Below are positions 47,752 to 57,980 of a stretch of DNA of 64,000 nt, one piece after another. How positions within the stretch are numbered: the stretch's first letter is position 1; every line of letters begins with the position of its first letter. Below the pieces are notes generated by a model, which saw nothing but the letters and a program-made list of their open reading frames with translations, was not told the DNA's origin and searched no databases. The position numbers were made by a program, and so were the translations under genes. Source of the stretch: Alteromonas profundi (GTDB lineage: Bacteria; Pseudomonadota; Gammaproteobacteria; Enterobacterales; Alteromonadaceae); the NCBI RefSeq assembly GCF_010500865.1, contig NZ_JAAAWN010000007.1, forward strand, positions 105,609 through 169,608, given 5' to 3'.

Positions 47752-48225
47752 TTAATGCGTAGCATGGCCCTCAATAACCTTGGAGGTATCTAATACCTCA
47801 ACGTTTAGCACTTTTAGCACAGTGCCAAATTGAGTTGTTGTCATTAAATCGGGGTTAGGCAGCCCGGTAATTTCTACTACAAGGCCATTTTTCTGAAATA
47901 CTTCGTCAAGGCCGTGTAAGGTATAGCGCTCACCCTCATCGGAAACAAAGGCATAAAAACCGCCTTCTACTTCTTTATAAAAAATAGCGCCGGTAAGGGT
48001 AACCTGTTTTTTATGCGAGGCGTCGCGCACTTCGCCTTGCGCAATAGGTTCGGCGGCTAAATCGGTCACTGCTTTAACGCGTTCGTCCTCGGTTGACTCC
48101 TGTTCAACTATCGTTGGTTTATCTGTCATGGTGTCCTCTACATTTTCGTTATCTTCACCACACCCTGTTAGCGTCCATGTTAGCGAGCACACGGCAACGC
48201 CCATTAATGCATGCTTAATCTTCAT
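47752..48225 (-). CDS. Predicted lipoprotein of unknown function
   Basis: The 157-residue product has a lipoprotein signal (MKIKHALMGVAVCSLTWTLTGC) with the lipobox LTGC, so the acylated Cys is at residue 22. A low-complexity acidic linker (about 24-55) follows, then a small domain (about 60-150) with AQGEVRDASHKKQVTLTGAI (in part), FVSDEGERYTLHG and VVEITGLPNPD, which looks like an OB-fold or beta-barrel-type module. I do not recognise the family. It is divergent from a second, acidic lipoprotein and lies between rplY and prs. Confidence 0.75.
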   Translation of the reverse strand: MKIKHALMGVAVCSLTWTLTGCGEDNENVEDTMTDKPTIVEQESTEDERVKAVTDLAAEPIAQGEVRDASHKKQVTLTGAIFYKEVEGGFYAFVSDEGERYTLHGLDEVFQKNGLVVEITGLPNPDLMTTTQFGTVLKVLNVEVLDTSKVIEGHATH

Positions 48226-48395
48226 TGTTACCTTCCTTAATTAACATCCATGGTAAGAACATAATGGGTATTGCTAAAAATTAAAAGTCACAATTGGTCT
48301 AGGTTGGCCTGCCGCAGTTTTTAATTCGTTGGCATAGTCTGTGCTTTAGTAGAAGAGACAAACAATTTAAATACAAGCACATTAAGGAGAGAGAT

Positions 48396-48719
48396 ATGCT
48401 TAAACTTCATAAACTGTTTGCTGTATCAGCCGTAGCGTTAGCACTAGGTGCATGTGACGTAAATAAAACGGAAGAAGGCGAAATGCCTGACGTAGATGTA
48501 GATGGCGGTGAAATGCCAGAGTACGATGTGGTGAAAAAGGACGAAGGTGAAATGCCTGATGTTGATGTAGAGGGCGGAGAAATGCCTGAGTACGACGTAG
48601 ACACCGCGGATGTTGATGTACGCACGGAAACCAAGGAAGTTGAAGTTCCTGTGGTTGACGTAGAAATGCCTGAGGACGACGAGGAAGAAGTCGATCCTGA
48701 ACCTCGCAACGACAATTAA
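48396..48719 (+). CDS. Small, highly acidic repeat lipoprotein
   Basis: The 107-residue product has a lipobox LGAC (Cys20). The mature part is almost entirely acidic and contains a duplicated 23-residue unit: residues 27-49 and 50-72 both begin EGEMPDVDV, then (D/E)GGEMPEYDV. The rest is E/D/V/P-rich (VEVPVVDVEMPEDDEEE). There are almost no aromatic residues and it should be unfolded. A metal- or calcium-binding or cell-surface spacer role is conceivable but unsupported. AAGGAGAG precedes the ATG and a perfect terminator follows, which supports a real gene. Confidence 0.8.
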   Translation: MLKLHKLFAVSAVALALGACDVNKTEEGEMPDVDVDGGEMPEYDVVKKDEGEMPDVDVEGGEMPEYDVDTADVDVRTETKEVEVPVVDVEMPEDDEEEVDPEPRNDN

Positions 48720-48736
48720 TTTGTCGCGGTGCCGAT

Positions 48737-48766
48737 AAAAACAGCCTCTTTTGAGGCTGTTTTTGT
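48737..48766 (+). terminator. Rho-independent terminator after the acidic lipoprotein gene
   Basis: AAAAACAGCCTC (48737-48748) pairs with GAGGCTGTTTTT (48753-48764) around TTTT. Confidence 0.92.
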
Positions 48767-48943
48767 ATGCGGTGAAAAAAACGCCCCAAACTTAATTAGC
48801 GTTTAACGAACCTGCAAGCTTTGTAAAGTTTTCAAAAAGTCGCGTAGCGCAGGGTAAAGTTAACCCACAAAGTGTAGTTAGATTGAGACATTACAGGGGA
48901 CACTTCACATGATAGAGAGTGAAAATGGCGTGGCTAAAATAAA

Positions 48944-48973
48944 AAAGCGAGCTTATTTTCATAAGCTCGCTTT
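48944..48973 (-). terminator. Terminator after prs
   Basis: AAAGCGAGCTTAT (48944-48956) pairs with ATAAGCTCGCTTT (48961-48973) around TTTC, with further A residues at 48941 giving the minus-strand T-run. It closes the lolB-ispE-tRNA-prs transcript. Confidence 0.88.
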
Positions 48974-49011
48974 CATTAACTAAGGTATGGGCAAAGCCCA
49001 GTACCTAGCAA

Positions 49012-49959
49012 TCAGTATTCAAACATTGCCGATATAGACTCTTCGTTACTAATACGACGAATAGTCTCAGCCAACATTTCAGACAAAGTAAGTTGTTTTA
49101 CCTTGCCTATTTTCTGCATATCAGGCGCTAGCGGAATTGAATCAGTTACGATAATTTCATCAATAACAGACTCTTTTAAATTTTGCGCGGCATTGCCTGA
49201 AAAAATGGCATGAGTCGCATAGGCATACACGTTACGGGCACCATGGCTCTTTAACGCTTCAGCCGCTTTAGCTAATGTGCCGCCTGTGTCAATCATGTCA
49301 TCTACAATAATGCAGTCACGATCGTTGACATCACCAATAATATTCATCACCTGAGCAACATTAGCTTTCGGACGACGCTTATCGATAATGGCAAGGTCGG
49401 CGTCGTTTAACAGTTTTGCCGTTGCGCGTGCGCGCACAACACCACCGATATCCGGCGATACCACAACTGGATCAGCAAAATCACGTTGTACCATGTCGGC
49501 AAGCAAAATGGGCGTACCAAAGGCGTTGTCTACCGGCACATCAAAGAAACCTTGAATTTGCTCAGCGTGTAGGTCGATGGTTAGCACGCGATCTACACCA
49601 ACGTTTGACAAAAAGTCAGCAACGACTTTTGCAGTAATTGGCACCCTTGCTGACCGCACACGTCGATCTTGTCGGGCATAACCAAAGTAAGGAATGACCG
49701 CCGTAATACGACCGGCTGATGCGCGACGTAATGCGTCGATCATCACAATCAATTCCATAAGGTTATCGTTAGTGGGTGCACAGGTAGACTGGATAATAAA
49801 AACGTCCGAACCACGGACGTTTTCATGAATTTCTACGCTGATTTCACCGTCACTAAAACGGCCAACTTTGGCATTGCCAAGTTTGGTGTAGAGGCGATCG
49901 GCAACTTTCTGGGCAAGTTCTGGTACAGCATTACCTGCAAAGAGCTTCATATCTGGCAC
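49012..49959 (-). CDS. prs: Ribose-phosphate pyrophosphokinase Prs
   Basis: Makes PRPP from ribose 5-phosphate and ATP. Start is GTG at 49959 (GAGGA about 9 nt upstream), giving [17 protein letters not shown] and 315 residues, exactly the E. coli length and also a GTG start there. A longer frame to 50070 would read through the tRNA-Gln and is spurious. Motifs: [22 protein letters not shown] (about 93-104), [18 protein letters not shown], and the PRPP-binding loop [15 protein letters not shown] (about 213-227). It is the last gene of the lolB-ispE-tRNA-Gln-prs series. Confidence 0.98.
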   Translation of the reverse strand: MPDMKLFAGNAVPELAQKVADRLYTKLGNAKVGRFSDGEISVEIHENVRGSDVFIIQSTCAPTNDNLMELIVMIDALRRASAGRITAVIPYFGYARQDRRVRSARVPITAKVVADFLSNVGVDRVLTIDLHAEQIQGFFDVPVDNAFGTPILLADMVQRDFADPVVVSPDIGGVVRARATAKLLNDADLAIIDKRRPKANVAQVMNIIGDVNDRDCIIVDDMIDTGGTLAKAAEALKSHGARNVYAYATHAIFSGNAAQNLKESVIDEIIVTDSIPLAPDMQKIGKVKQLTLSEMLAETIRRISNEESISAMFEY

Positions 49960-49993
49960 AAGTGGGTTCCTCAGTGCATTGATAAAAGAGGTT

Positions 49994-50069
49994 TGGCTGG
50001 GGTAGCAGGACTCGAACCTACGAATGGCGGGATCAAAACCCGCTGCCTTACCAACTTGGCTATACCCCA
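49994..50069 (-). tRNA. tRNA-Gln (TTG) inside the ispE-prs operon
   Basis: 76 nt with CCA, acceptor TGGGGTA/TACCCCA, anticodon TTG in a GCGGG stem. It lies 5 bp after the ispE stop and 34 bp before prs on the same strand, so it must be cut out of the operon mRNA. Confidence 0.97.
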
Positions 50070-50074
50070 ATTGT

Positions 50075-50965
50075 TTAGTTCGTGTCCGATGTGGCGTACA
50101 TACTATGTTGTTCTTCTAATTTTTGTAATAGCGGTGAGCGGTTTACACCCTTTGCGACAAAGCTTTTCGTTGATGCTGGCAATTTCGCCTGTACATCGTT
50201 GGCGGAAGCTTGGTCACAAAAGACAGCAAAAACGCTTGCACCTGTGCCCGTCATTCGCGACGGTGCGTAGTGTACCAACCACTGTAATAATTTTGCAACT
50301 TCCGGATAGCGATTAGCGACTAATTGCTGACAATCATTGCGAGTTTTTTCGAAATTATAGTTTTCCCAGCGCATAGAAGGGGTATTTCTGGGTAAATCTG
50401 CGGCACTGAAAACCTCAGCAGTACTAATATGTACATTTGGCGTTGCCACTAAAAACCACTGTTCGGGTTGAGGAGCCGAGGTAATACGTTCGCCTACGCC
50501 TCCTGCAAAGGCGGTTTCACCGCGCACAAAAATTGGCACATCAGCCCCAAGTTGAAGGCCGAGGGTCGCGAGTTCGTCAACGGATAACTGGGTATCCCAC
50601 AAGGTATTCAGTGCAACCAGTGTGGTGGCTGCATTGGAGGAGCCGCCGCCGATACCGCCGCCCATAGGCAAACGTTTATCAATGGTTATTTTTGCTCCCT
50701 TATTGCATTTGCTGTGGGCTGCAAGCAGTTTTGCCGCCCGAATAATAAGGTTATCTTCGTCTTTTACCCCTGCCATAGGTAAGGCCATGGCAATATCGCC
50801 GGTTTCGTTGGTTTCAAAGGCTAACCGGTCGCCATAATCGAGCATTTGAAACAGGCTTTCGAGTTGGTGATAGCCATTGTCGTACTTGCCTAGGATATGC
50901 AAAAACAGGTTTAACTTTGCGGGTGATGGCCACCAATCGCGATGAATTGTTACGGTATTGTCCAT
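50075..50965 (-). CDS. ispE: 4-diphosphocytidyl-2-C-methyl-D-erythritol kinase IspE
   Basis: GHMP kinase of the MEP isoprenoid pathway. The 296-residue product has the N-terminal [24 protein letters not shown] (in parts, about 14-37), the ATP-binding [17 protein letters not shown] (about 100-116), [20 protein letters not shown], and the C-terminal [12 protein letters not shown] (about 239-250). The length is normal. It overlaps the end of lolB by 16 nt. Upstream order lolB-ispE and divergent hemA match E. coli. Confidence 0.98.
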   Translation of the reverse strand: MDNTVTIHRDWWPSPAKLNLFLHILGKYDNGYHQLESLFQMLDYGDRLAFETNETGDIAMALPMAGVKDEDNLIIRAAKLLAAHSKCNKGAKITIDKRLPMGGGIGGGSSNAATTLVALNTLWDTQLSVDELATLGLQLGADVPIFVRGETAFAGGVGERITSAPQPEQWFLVATPNVHISTAEVFSAADLPRNTPSMRWENYNFEKTRNDCQQLVANRYPEVAKLLQWLVHYAPSRMTGTGASVFAVFCDQASANDVQAKLPASTKSFVAKGVNRSPLLQKLEEQHSMYATSDTN

Positions 50966-51636
50966 TGATATATTCTAATTTTAAGTGTGGTTGTTAATGA
51001 GGGAGCGGTTTCACTGTATGTAGGGGGTGGTTGTATGGGCTCTTGGGTCAAGGTGATTAAATGGGGCAGCCAAACCTGTTTTTGGGCGCTGTCGTTCACA
51101 CTATCGGAAAACGTAACGCTGCCATAGTTTGAATAGGAAACATCCCACCCTTGGCAACCAGAACAGCCGCTTCGCAAGGTAGCCAGTAACCCTTTATCGT
51201 TTAATGTATAAGTATCGGTGGCCAGCGGCATACCTTTTATCCATGATAATAAAGGTGCTACAGGCACATCCATACCTGTGGCGTAATAAATGAGCGGTGC
51301 AGGAACAGCGTCTTTGTAAGTCTCGCCATCTGCCTCTAACACGGCCCCATTGTCGTCAACCACCATGCTAACCATAGTAACCCCGAGCATATTCGTTAAT
51401 CTAAAATGAAAATCGTCACCATCGGTTTTCCAACGCAAATTAGCGCTCGCTGCTTCATCACCGCGACGAAACGCCATCTTTCCGCGCAGCTCCCACGTAT
51501 CTACCTGGGCAACCTGTTTAAGCTGTGCGCTCAGGTTTACCGCCTGTTTGGGGCCATCTGGGGTAACCGTACAGGCGCCGATAAACAAGGTGCATAACAG
51601 CGCCATTATAAAATTTCGAATCATAGTGGATGACAT
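50950..51636 (-). CDS. lolB: Outer-membrane lipoprotein-sorting factor LolB
   Basis: Receives lipoproteins from LolA and inserts them into the outer membrane. The 228-residue product has a lipoprotein signal with lipobox IGAC (Cys about 22), WELRGKMAFRRGDEAASANLRW (in part, about 48-69), MLGVTMVSMVVDDNGAVLEADG (in part) and PLLSWIKGMPL. It is one of several possible starts: ATG at 51636 is used, ATG at 51624 is an alternative; neither has a clear ribosome site. It overlaps ispE and is divergent from hemA. Confidence 0.95.
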   Translation of the reverse strand: MSSTMIRNFIMALLCTLFIGACTVTPDGPKQAVNLSAQLKQVAQVDTWELRGKMAFRRGDEAASANLRWKTDGDDFHFRLTNMLGVTMVSMVVDDNGAVLEADGETYKDAVPAPLIYYATGMDVPVAPLLSWIKGMPLATDTYTLNDKGLLATLRSGCSGCQGWDVSYSNYGSVTFSDSVNDSAQKQVWLPHLITLTQEPIQPPPTYSETAPSLTTTLKIRIYQWTIP

Positions 51637-51737
51637 CTATTTTAGTAATACTTTATGGGAACACAGTTTCACCAACACTTTCAATCATTTTGGCTTTTTC
51701 GTACAATGCCGCTCCGACAATGCCAGCATAGATGTTA

Positions 51738-53012
51738 ATGACTTTACTCGCCCTTGGTATCAACCACAAAACTGCCCCAGTCGCATTACGCGAAAAAGTG
51801 GCGTTTACACCAGATTCTTTGGTGGAAGCCCTTGCGTCTTTAAAAAAGTTAGAGGGTGTAGATGAATCGGTTATTGTGTCGACCTGTAACCGTACTGAGT
51901 TATACGTTAATACGCAAAATGGCGATACCGATGCTTTGTTGCACTGGTTGTCCCGCTTTCATCGCCTTGAAGTAGAAGAAATTGCGCAAAACAGTTATGT
52001 ACTAAGCCAAGAAGATGCCGTTAAGCATATTATGCGGGTGGCAAGCGGGCTCGATTCACTTATCCTTGGCGAACCACAAATTTTAGGGCAAGTAAAACAG
52101 GCCTTTGGTGATGCAAAGCACTCGGGCATGATCAATAGCGAGTTCGACAAACTTTTTCAGCATACCTTTTCGGTAGCTAAACGGGTTAGAAGTGAAACCG
52201 AAATAGGTGCTAATGCGGTAAGTGTGGCATATGCGGCGGTACAGTTAGCCAAACATATATTTGCCGAGCTTCCCAAACGCTCTGTGCTTTTAGTGGGGGC
52301 AGGGGAAACAATAGAGCTAGTGGCGCAACATTTAAAAGAACAAGGTGTGAGTTGTTTAGCGGTTGCAAATAGAACGGTGGCCCGTGCAGAAGCGCTTGCT
52401 GAAACCTTAGATGCCAGCGTCTATACTTTATCGCAGGTGCCAGAACACTTAAAAGATTTTGACATTGTTATCAGTTCTACTGCCAGTCAATTACCGTTAA
52501 TTGGCAAAGGCATGGTAGAAAAGGCATTACGCGAACGGCGTAACACCCCCATGTTTTTAGTTGACCTTGCTGTACCTAGAGATATAGAGCCAGAAGTGAA
52601 CGAACTTGGCGATGCATATCTATACACCGTTGACGACTTACAGCACATAGTGCAGAAAAATTTAGCTAACCGAGAGCAAGCTGCACAAGAAGCAGAGAAG
52701 CTTATTGAGAAGCAAGCAAGTGATTATTTAAGCTGGAAGCATTCCCAGCAATCTATCGACTTGGTGCGCCAATATCGTCAAAAAGGCATGAGCCAGCGGG
52801 ACGAAATAGTCGAAAAAGCGTTAGTTCAATTAGCCGAAGGCAAAAATGCTGAGGCAGTAATAGGTGAATTGGCCTATAAATTAACCAATACATTGCTTCA
52901 TCCTACCACATTGGCATTACGCGAAGCCGCCATGCATGACGACCCCTCATTAAGTCGTTGGTTAGGGCAAGCATTATCGTTATCTGATGACATATCAGAT
53001 ATCAAAAAATAA
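51738..53012 (+). CDS. hemA: Glutamyl-tRNA reductase HemA
   Basis: First committed enzyme of tetrapyrrole synthesis (glutamyl-tRNA to glutamate-1-semialdehyde). The 424-residue product starts MTLLALGINHKTAPVALRE, matching E. coli; an ATG two codons upstream (51732) is possible and neither has a strong ribosome site. Motifs: the catalytic Cys in VSTCNRTELYV (about 48-58), SGLDSLILGEPQILGQVKQAF (in part), VGAGETIELVAQHL (NADPH-binding, about 188-201) and LVDLAVPRDIEPEV. It heads hemA-prfA-prmC. Confidence 0.98.
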   Translation: MTLLALGINHKTAPVALREKVAFTPDSLVEALASLKKLEGVDESVIVSTCNRTELYVNTQNGDTDALLHWLSRFHRLEVEEIAQNSYVLSQEDAVKHIMRVASGLDSLILGEPQILGQVKQAFGDAKHSGMINSEFDKLFQHTFSVAKRVRSETEIGANAVSVAYAAVQLAKHIFAELPKRSVLLVGAGETIELVAQHLKEQGVSCLAVANRTVARAEALAETLDASVYTLSQVPEHLKDFDIVISSTASQLPLIGKGMVEKALRERRNTPMFLVDLAVPRDIEPEVNELGDAYLYTVDDLQHIVQKNLANREQAAQEAEKLIEKQASDYLSWKHSQQSIDLVRQYRQKGMSQRDEIVEKALVQLAEGKNAEAVIGELAYKLTNTLLHPTTLALREAAMHDDPSLSRWLGQALSLSDDISDIKK

Positions 53013-53027
53013 GGTAAATAGAAGAAT

Positions 53028-54113
53028 ATGAAAGAGTCGGTTGTCAGAAAGCTCGAAAACTTGGTGGAGCGTTTCGAGGAAGTTCAGGCCCTGTTAGGAG
53101 ACCCTGCAGTTATTGGCGATCAGGATAAATTCCGTAATTTATCGAAAGAATTTAGCCAACTTGAAGGTGTGGTGGCTGGGTTTAATGCCTATCAGCAAGC
53201 ACAAGAAACCCTCGAGTCTGCGCAAGAAATGATGAACGAAGACGACGCCGAAATGCGGGAAATGGCGCAAGAAGAAATGAAAGAGGCGAAAGCCGAGATT
53301 GAGCGCCTTGAAACAGATTTGCAAGTATTGCTATTGCCACGGGATCCAAACGACGACAACAACTGTTTCCTTGAAATTCGTGCAGGGGCAGGGGGCGATG
53401 AAGCCGCTATTTTCGCTGGCGATTTATTTAGAATGTACAGCCGATACGCTGAAAACCAAGGCTGGCGAGTAGATTTAGTAAATGCAAACGAAGGCGAGCA
53501 TGGGGGTTACAAAGAAGTTGTAGCTAACGTTAGCGGTGAAGGGGTTTACGGCGTACTTAAATTTGAGTCTGGTGGTCACCGTGTTCAACGGGTTCCCGAA
53601 ACAGAGTCGCAAGGGCGTATACATACCTCGGCGTGTACGGTTGCTGTGTTACCAGAAATTCCAGAGTCGGAAGCCATCGAGATCAACCCTGCGGAACTGC
53701 GTATTGATACCTTTCGCGCGTCCGGTGCGGGTGGTCAGCACGTAAACAAAACCGACTCGGCTATTCGTATTACTCACTTACCTAGCGGCTTGGTGGTAGA
53801 GTGTCAAGATGAGCGTTCACAGCATAAAAACCGAGCTAAGGCGATGTCGGTACTACAAGCGCGCTTAAACCAAATTGAAGAAGAAAAACGTGCCGCACAA
53901 GAAGCGTCTACCCGTAAAAGTTTAGTGGGTAGTGGCGATCGCTCAGAGCGTATTCGCACGTATAATTTCCCTCAAGGTCGGGTGACTGATCACCGTATTA
54001 ACCTTACTATTTATCGTTTAGATGAAGTGATTGAAGGGGACTTAAAACAACTGCTAGACCCAATTATGCAAGAGCACCAAGCCGACCTCCTTGCATCCTT
54101 GTCTGACGAGTAA
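53028..54113 (+). CDS. prfA: Peptide chain release factor 1 PrfA
   Basis: Reads UAA/UAG and releases the peptide. The 361-residue product has the N-terminal helical domain (about 1-105), the anticodon-like PxT tripeptide as PET in [14 protein letters not shown] (about 185-198), and the GGQ motif in [15 protein letters not shown] (about 229-243). The Gln in GGQ is the PrmC methylation target. It is 15 bp after hemA and shares one nucleotide with prmC. Confidence 0.98.
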   Translation: MKESVVRKLENLVERFEEVQALLGDPAVIGDQDKFRNLSKEFSQLEGVVAGFNAYQQAQETLESAQEMMNEDDAEMREMAQEEMKEAKAEIERLETDLQVLLLPRDPNDDNNCFLEIRAGAGGDEAAIFAGDLFRMYSRYAENQGWRVDLVNANEGEHGGYKEVVANVSGEGVYGVLKFESGGHRVQRVPETESQGRIHTSACTVAVLPEIPESEAIEINPAELRIDTFRASGAGGQHVNKTDSAIRITHLPSGLVVECQDERSQHKNRAKAMSVLQARLNQIEEEKRAAQEASTRKSLVGSGDRSERIRTYNFPQGRVTDHRINLTIYRLDEVIEGDLKQLLDPIMQEHQADLLASLSDE

Positions 54114-54961
54114 TGATACGTATTGATGAGGCATTGCGTAGCGCGGCGCAAACCTTAAAAGAGGGGGAGTCTCCCGCTGTTGATGCGAAAGTATTGCTGG
54201 CTTATGTTCTTGATAAGCCAGTAACCTATTTGTTTACTTGGCCAGAAAAACAACTCTCCAGTAGTCAGCAATCGCGTTTTTTCGCCCTGGTTGATAGACG
54301 TTTACAGGGCATTCCTATTGCCTATCTTACCGGTAAGCGAGATTTCTGGAGCCTAGTGCTTACTACGTCTGCGCATACGTTAATTCCGCGTCCTGATACC
54401 GAAGTATTGGTAGAACAAACCCTTGCGCATATTCGCTTATGCTCGTTTGATAGCCCTTTAGCGCTGTGTGATTTAGGTACGGGTACAGGGGCGATAGCAC
54501 TTGCGCTTGCAAGTGAATTGCCAAATGCTAGGGTTACTGGCGTAGACGTTATTCCCGAAGCGGTTGCACTCGCGCAGCAAAATGCTAGGTTAAATAACAT
54601 CACCAACGCCCGTTTTTTGCAGAGCAGTTGGTTTGATGCGCTTAGTAATAAACGTTTTCATGTCATAGTATCGAACCCGCCCTATATCGAAGCCGATAGC
54701 CCGTTTCTCGCTCTAGGAGATGTAAGGTTTGAACCAGTTTCTGCGCTTACCTCGGGTAAAGATGGCTTAAAAGATATTCGACATATTGTTCGTTATGCGC
54801 CAGATTATTTGTATGATAAGGGTATACTCGCGTTTGAGCATGGGTTTAACCAAGGCGAAGCGGTAGCGACGCTTATGAGAGAGCGAGGCTTTATCCAAGT
54901 GCAAACTGTCAAAGACTATGCGCAACTAGACCGTGTTACCCTGGGCTATTGGAATAGCTAA
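54113..54961 (+). CDS. prmC: Release factor glutamine methyltransferase PrmC
   Basis: SAM-dependent methylase of the GGQ glutamine in release factors. The 282-residue product has an N-terminal helical domain (about 1-80), SAM-binding LCDLGTGTGAIALALASE (about 120-137), DVIPEAVALAQQNA and the NPPY motif in VSNPPYIEADS (about 184-194). The gene begins in the TAATG overlap with the prfA stop, so it is translationally coupled to its substrate gene. Confidence 0.98.
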   Translation: MIRIDEALRSAAQTLKEGESPAVDAKVLLAYVLDKPVTYLFTWPEKQLSSSQQSRFFALVDRRLQGIPIAYLTGKRDFWSLVLTTSAHTLIPRPDTEVLVEQTLAHIRLCSFDSPLALCDLGTGTGAIALALASELPNARVTGVDVIPEAVALAQQNARLNNITNARFLQSSWFDALSNKRFHVIVSNPPYIEADSPFLALGDVRFEPVSALTSGKDGLKDIRHIVRYAPDYLYDKGILAFEHGFNQGEAVATLMRERGFIQVQTVKDYAQLDRVTLGYWNS

Positions 54962-55034
54962 GGCTAGGTTTACCGCCTACGCTATAAACAAAGTAAGCAC
55001 TTTTATTATCAGGTAGATAAGGACAGAAAGTACG

Positions 55035-56600
55035 ATGAACGATGATTTACTCTTCATTGAAGAAGATGATGATCCGGAAGTGGAAGAGTTTGGTTCTTGG
55101 AAAGTACTTATTGTTGATGATGAACCAGAAGTTCACGCAATTACGCGGTTGGCATTAAACGACTTTGTATTAAACGGCAAAACTCTTACCTTTATAAGTG
55201 CATACAGCGGTGAGGAAGCGAAAGCGTGTTTCCGAGAGCATAACGACATCGCGGTGGTATTACTTGATGTTGTAATGGAAACCGATGAAGCAGGGTTAGA
55301 AGTTGCCAACTATATAAGAAACGAACTCGAAAACCACTTCACTCGCATTATTTTGCGCACGGGGCAGCCCGGTCAGGTCCCTGAAAAAGAAGTTATTATA
55401 AATTACGATATCAACGACTATAAATCGAAGACAGAACTCACGTCGCAAAAGCTGTTTACCGTGGTTATTGCTGCACTGCGCTCTTATCGAGACATTACCG
55501 TTATTGAAGAAAACCGTGCAGGGCTTGAAAAAATTATTGATGCCTCGGTAGACCTTTTTTCTGCTCACTCGTTAGAAAAATTTATGCAGGGCATTATTCA
55601 ACAACTTGCGTCTATATTAGGCTGTGCAAAAGATGCCGCCTATATAACTACTGCTGTGGCAGCCACTTCTGATGCGCAATCAAAGGGCGAGAAAAACGAT
55701 GAGTTGTATGTGTTTGCAGGCAATGGTGAGTACGCAGATAAAGAAGGTATCCCGCTTAAAAATGCGGTATCTGATGCGCAGTATGCGTTGTGTAAACAAG
55801 CCATGGAAAAGCGGGAAATTGTTTATGCTGAGGATCACGTGGTGGCCTACTGCAATTCTAAAACGCAAGAGGGCGCGCTTTTGTACTTATCGGGTTTGCC
55901 TCGCCGGTTAGGAGAAAACGATAAACACTTAGTGCGCCGTTTTTCCAATAGTGTACAGCTTGCCTTTGATAATGTGCTAAAAACCATGGATCTGGAAAAG
56001 ACGCAGCGAGAAATTGTAGAGCGATTAAGTAAAGCCATGGATTACGACGAACCAGGAAGCTTACACGCAACGCGTATGTCGGAAATGGCTGAGTTGATGG
56101 CTTCTGGTATCGGCATGAGTGACCAGGAAATACGTAGGTTGAAGCAGGCAATACAATTGCACGATGTAGGTAACTCTCAGGTTCCGCAAACCATTTTGCG
56201 AAAAAATACGCCACTTTCTGACGATGAAGTATTTGCTATTCGCCAACATGCTGAATTTGGTTATCAAATATTAAAGGGCTCCTCTAGGCCCACAATACAA
56301 CTTGCCGCCACATTAGCAAGAGAGCACCATGAACGATGGGATGGGAAAGGGTATCCTGAAGGACTAAGTGGTAAAAATATATTATTGCAAAGCCGTATTG
56401 CTGCGTTGCTAGACACCTTTGACGCGTTAATTAATGGCAGACCCTATAAAGCGCCTTGGCCAATTGACAAAGTTATCGGGGTACTAAAAGAAGAAAGTGG
56501 CCGCCATTTCGACCCCGCGTTGGTGAATTATTTAGTGGCTAACATTAGTGGCTTTGAGGCTATCCAGCACAAATACCCAGATACACCTGATTATGTTTAA
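55035..56600 (+). CDS. Response regulator with DUF3369 and HD-GYP-type domain
   Basis: Predicted cyclic-di-GMP phosphodiesterase of 521 residues under two-component control. The N-terminal receiver (about 22-150) has VLIVDDEPEVH and the phospho-acceptor Asp in VVLLDVVMETDEAG (near residue 81). The DUF3369 region (about 165-325) follows, then HD-GYP signatures: QLHDVGNSQVPQTIL (about 372-386), IRQHAEFGYQIL, HHERWDGKGYPEGL and LLDTFDALINGRPYK. The usual HDIGK reads HDVGN, replacing Lys; whether it is active is unknown. AAGGACAG precedes the ATG. No partner kinase is adjacent. It sits between prmC and sirB2, inside an otherwise conserved cluster. Confidence 0.88.
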   Translation: MNDDLLFIEEDDDPEVEEFGSWKVLIVDDEPEVHAITRLALNDFVLNGKTLTFISAYSGEEAKACFREHNDIAVVLLDVVMETDEAGLEVANYIRNELENHFTRIILRTGQPGQVPEKEVIINYDINDYKSKTELTSQKLFTVVIAALRSYRDITVIEENRAGLEKIIDASVDLFSAHSLEKFMQGIIQQLASILGCAKDAAYITTAVAATSDAQSKGEKNDELYVFAGNGEYADKEGIPLKNAVSDAQYALCKQAMEKREIVYAEDHVVAYCNSKTQEGALLYLSGLPRRLGENDKHLVRRFSNSVQLAFDNVLKTMDLEKTQREIVERLSKAMDYDEPGSLHATRMSEMAELMASGIGMSDQEIRRLKQAIQLHDVGNSQVPQTILRKNTPLSDDEVFAIRQHAEFGYQILKGSSRPTIQLAATLAREHHERWDGKGYPEGLSGKNILLQSRIAALLDTFDALINGRPYKAPWPIDKVIGVLKEESGRHFDPALVNYLVANISGFEAIQHKYPDTPDYV

Positions 56601-56666
56601 CTAAAGCTAACAAGGTTTACGCTATAGTTAGCAAAAATAACGACAAAATGAGAACAGGAAATTTAT

Positions 56667-57038
56667 ATGTATATGATGGCTAAGCACCTTCACTTGACCG
56701 CAGTAGGATTAAGTATCTTACTGTTTATTTTCCGCTTTATCTGGTCGCAATTCGACGCCAGCATCTTATCTAAAAAATGGGTGAAAGTGGTTCCACATAT
56801 TGTTGATACCGTGTTGCTTGCCAGCGCTATTTGGTTGTGCGTTATTCTTTCCCAATACCCTATTGTTAATGCGTGGCTAACCTTTAAGGTTATTGGCGTG
56901 GTTGGCTATATCGTATTGGGTTTGTTTGCCCTTAAAAAAGCCAAAACCCCTGTTAGTCGCTGGGCATTTTTCATCGCAGCGCTAGCCGTTCTTATGGCCA
57001 CCGCGATGGTCGCGGTAACCAAGCAGCCCCTTTTTTAG
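56667..57038 (+). CDS. SirB2-family membrane protein
   Basis: The 123-residue protein has four hydrophobic helices (about 8-25, 42-63, 70-87, 100-118). It begins KHLHLTAVGLSILLFIFRFIW, has HIVDTVLLASAIWLC and ends LMATAMVAVTKQPLF, the pattern of the SirB2/YchQ family, whose function is not established. In E. coli ychQ lies between prmC and kdsA together with ychA (SirB1). Here the kdsA end is kept, but SirB1 is missing. A ribosome site AGGAAA precedes the ATG, and kdsA follows 27 bp later. Confidence 0.85.
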   Translation: MYMMAKHLHLTAVGLSILLFIFRFIWSQFDASILSKKWVKVVPHIVDTVLLASAIWLCVILSQYPIVNAWLTFKVIGVVGYIVLGLFALKKAKTPVSRWAFFIAALAVLMATAMVAVTKQPLF

Positions 57039-57920
<882 letters not shown>

Positions 57921-57934
57921 TATGTTGATGACGT

Positions 57935-57958
57935 ATGCCGGTGGTAAAACACCGGCAT
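57935..57958. terminator. Hairpin between kdsA and the small secreted protein gene
   Basis: ATGCCGGTG (57935-57943) pairs with CACCGGCAT (57950-57958) around GTAAAA. There is no T-run, so its terminator role is uncertain. Confidence 0.45.
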
Positions 57959-57980
57959 GCGGATCAGGTGTGATAACGGG

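Noticed and set aside
48400..48789. Minus-strand frame of 129 codons opposite the acidic lipoprotein
   Set aside because: It mirrors the repeat gene, has Q/R/H-biased composition and no ribosome site.
49960..50070. N-terminal extension of prs to 50070
   Set aside because: It reads through the tRNA-Gln gene, while the GTG start at 49959 matches the E. coli length and N-terminus exactly.
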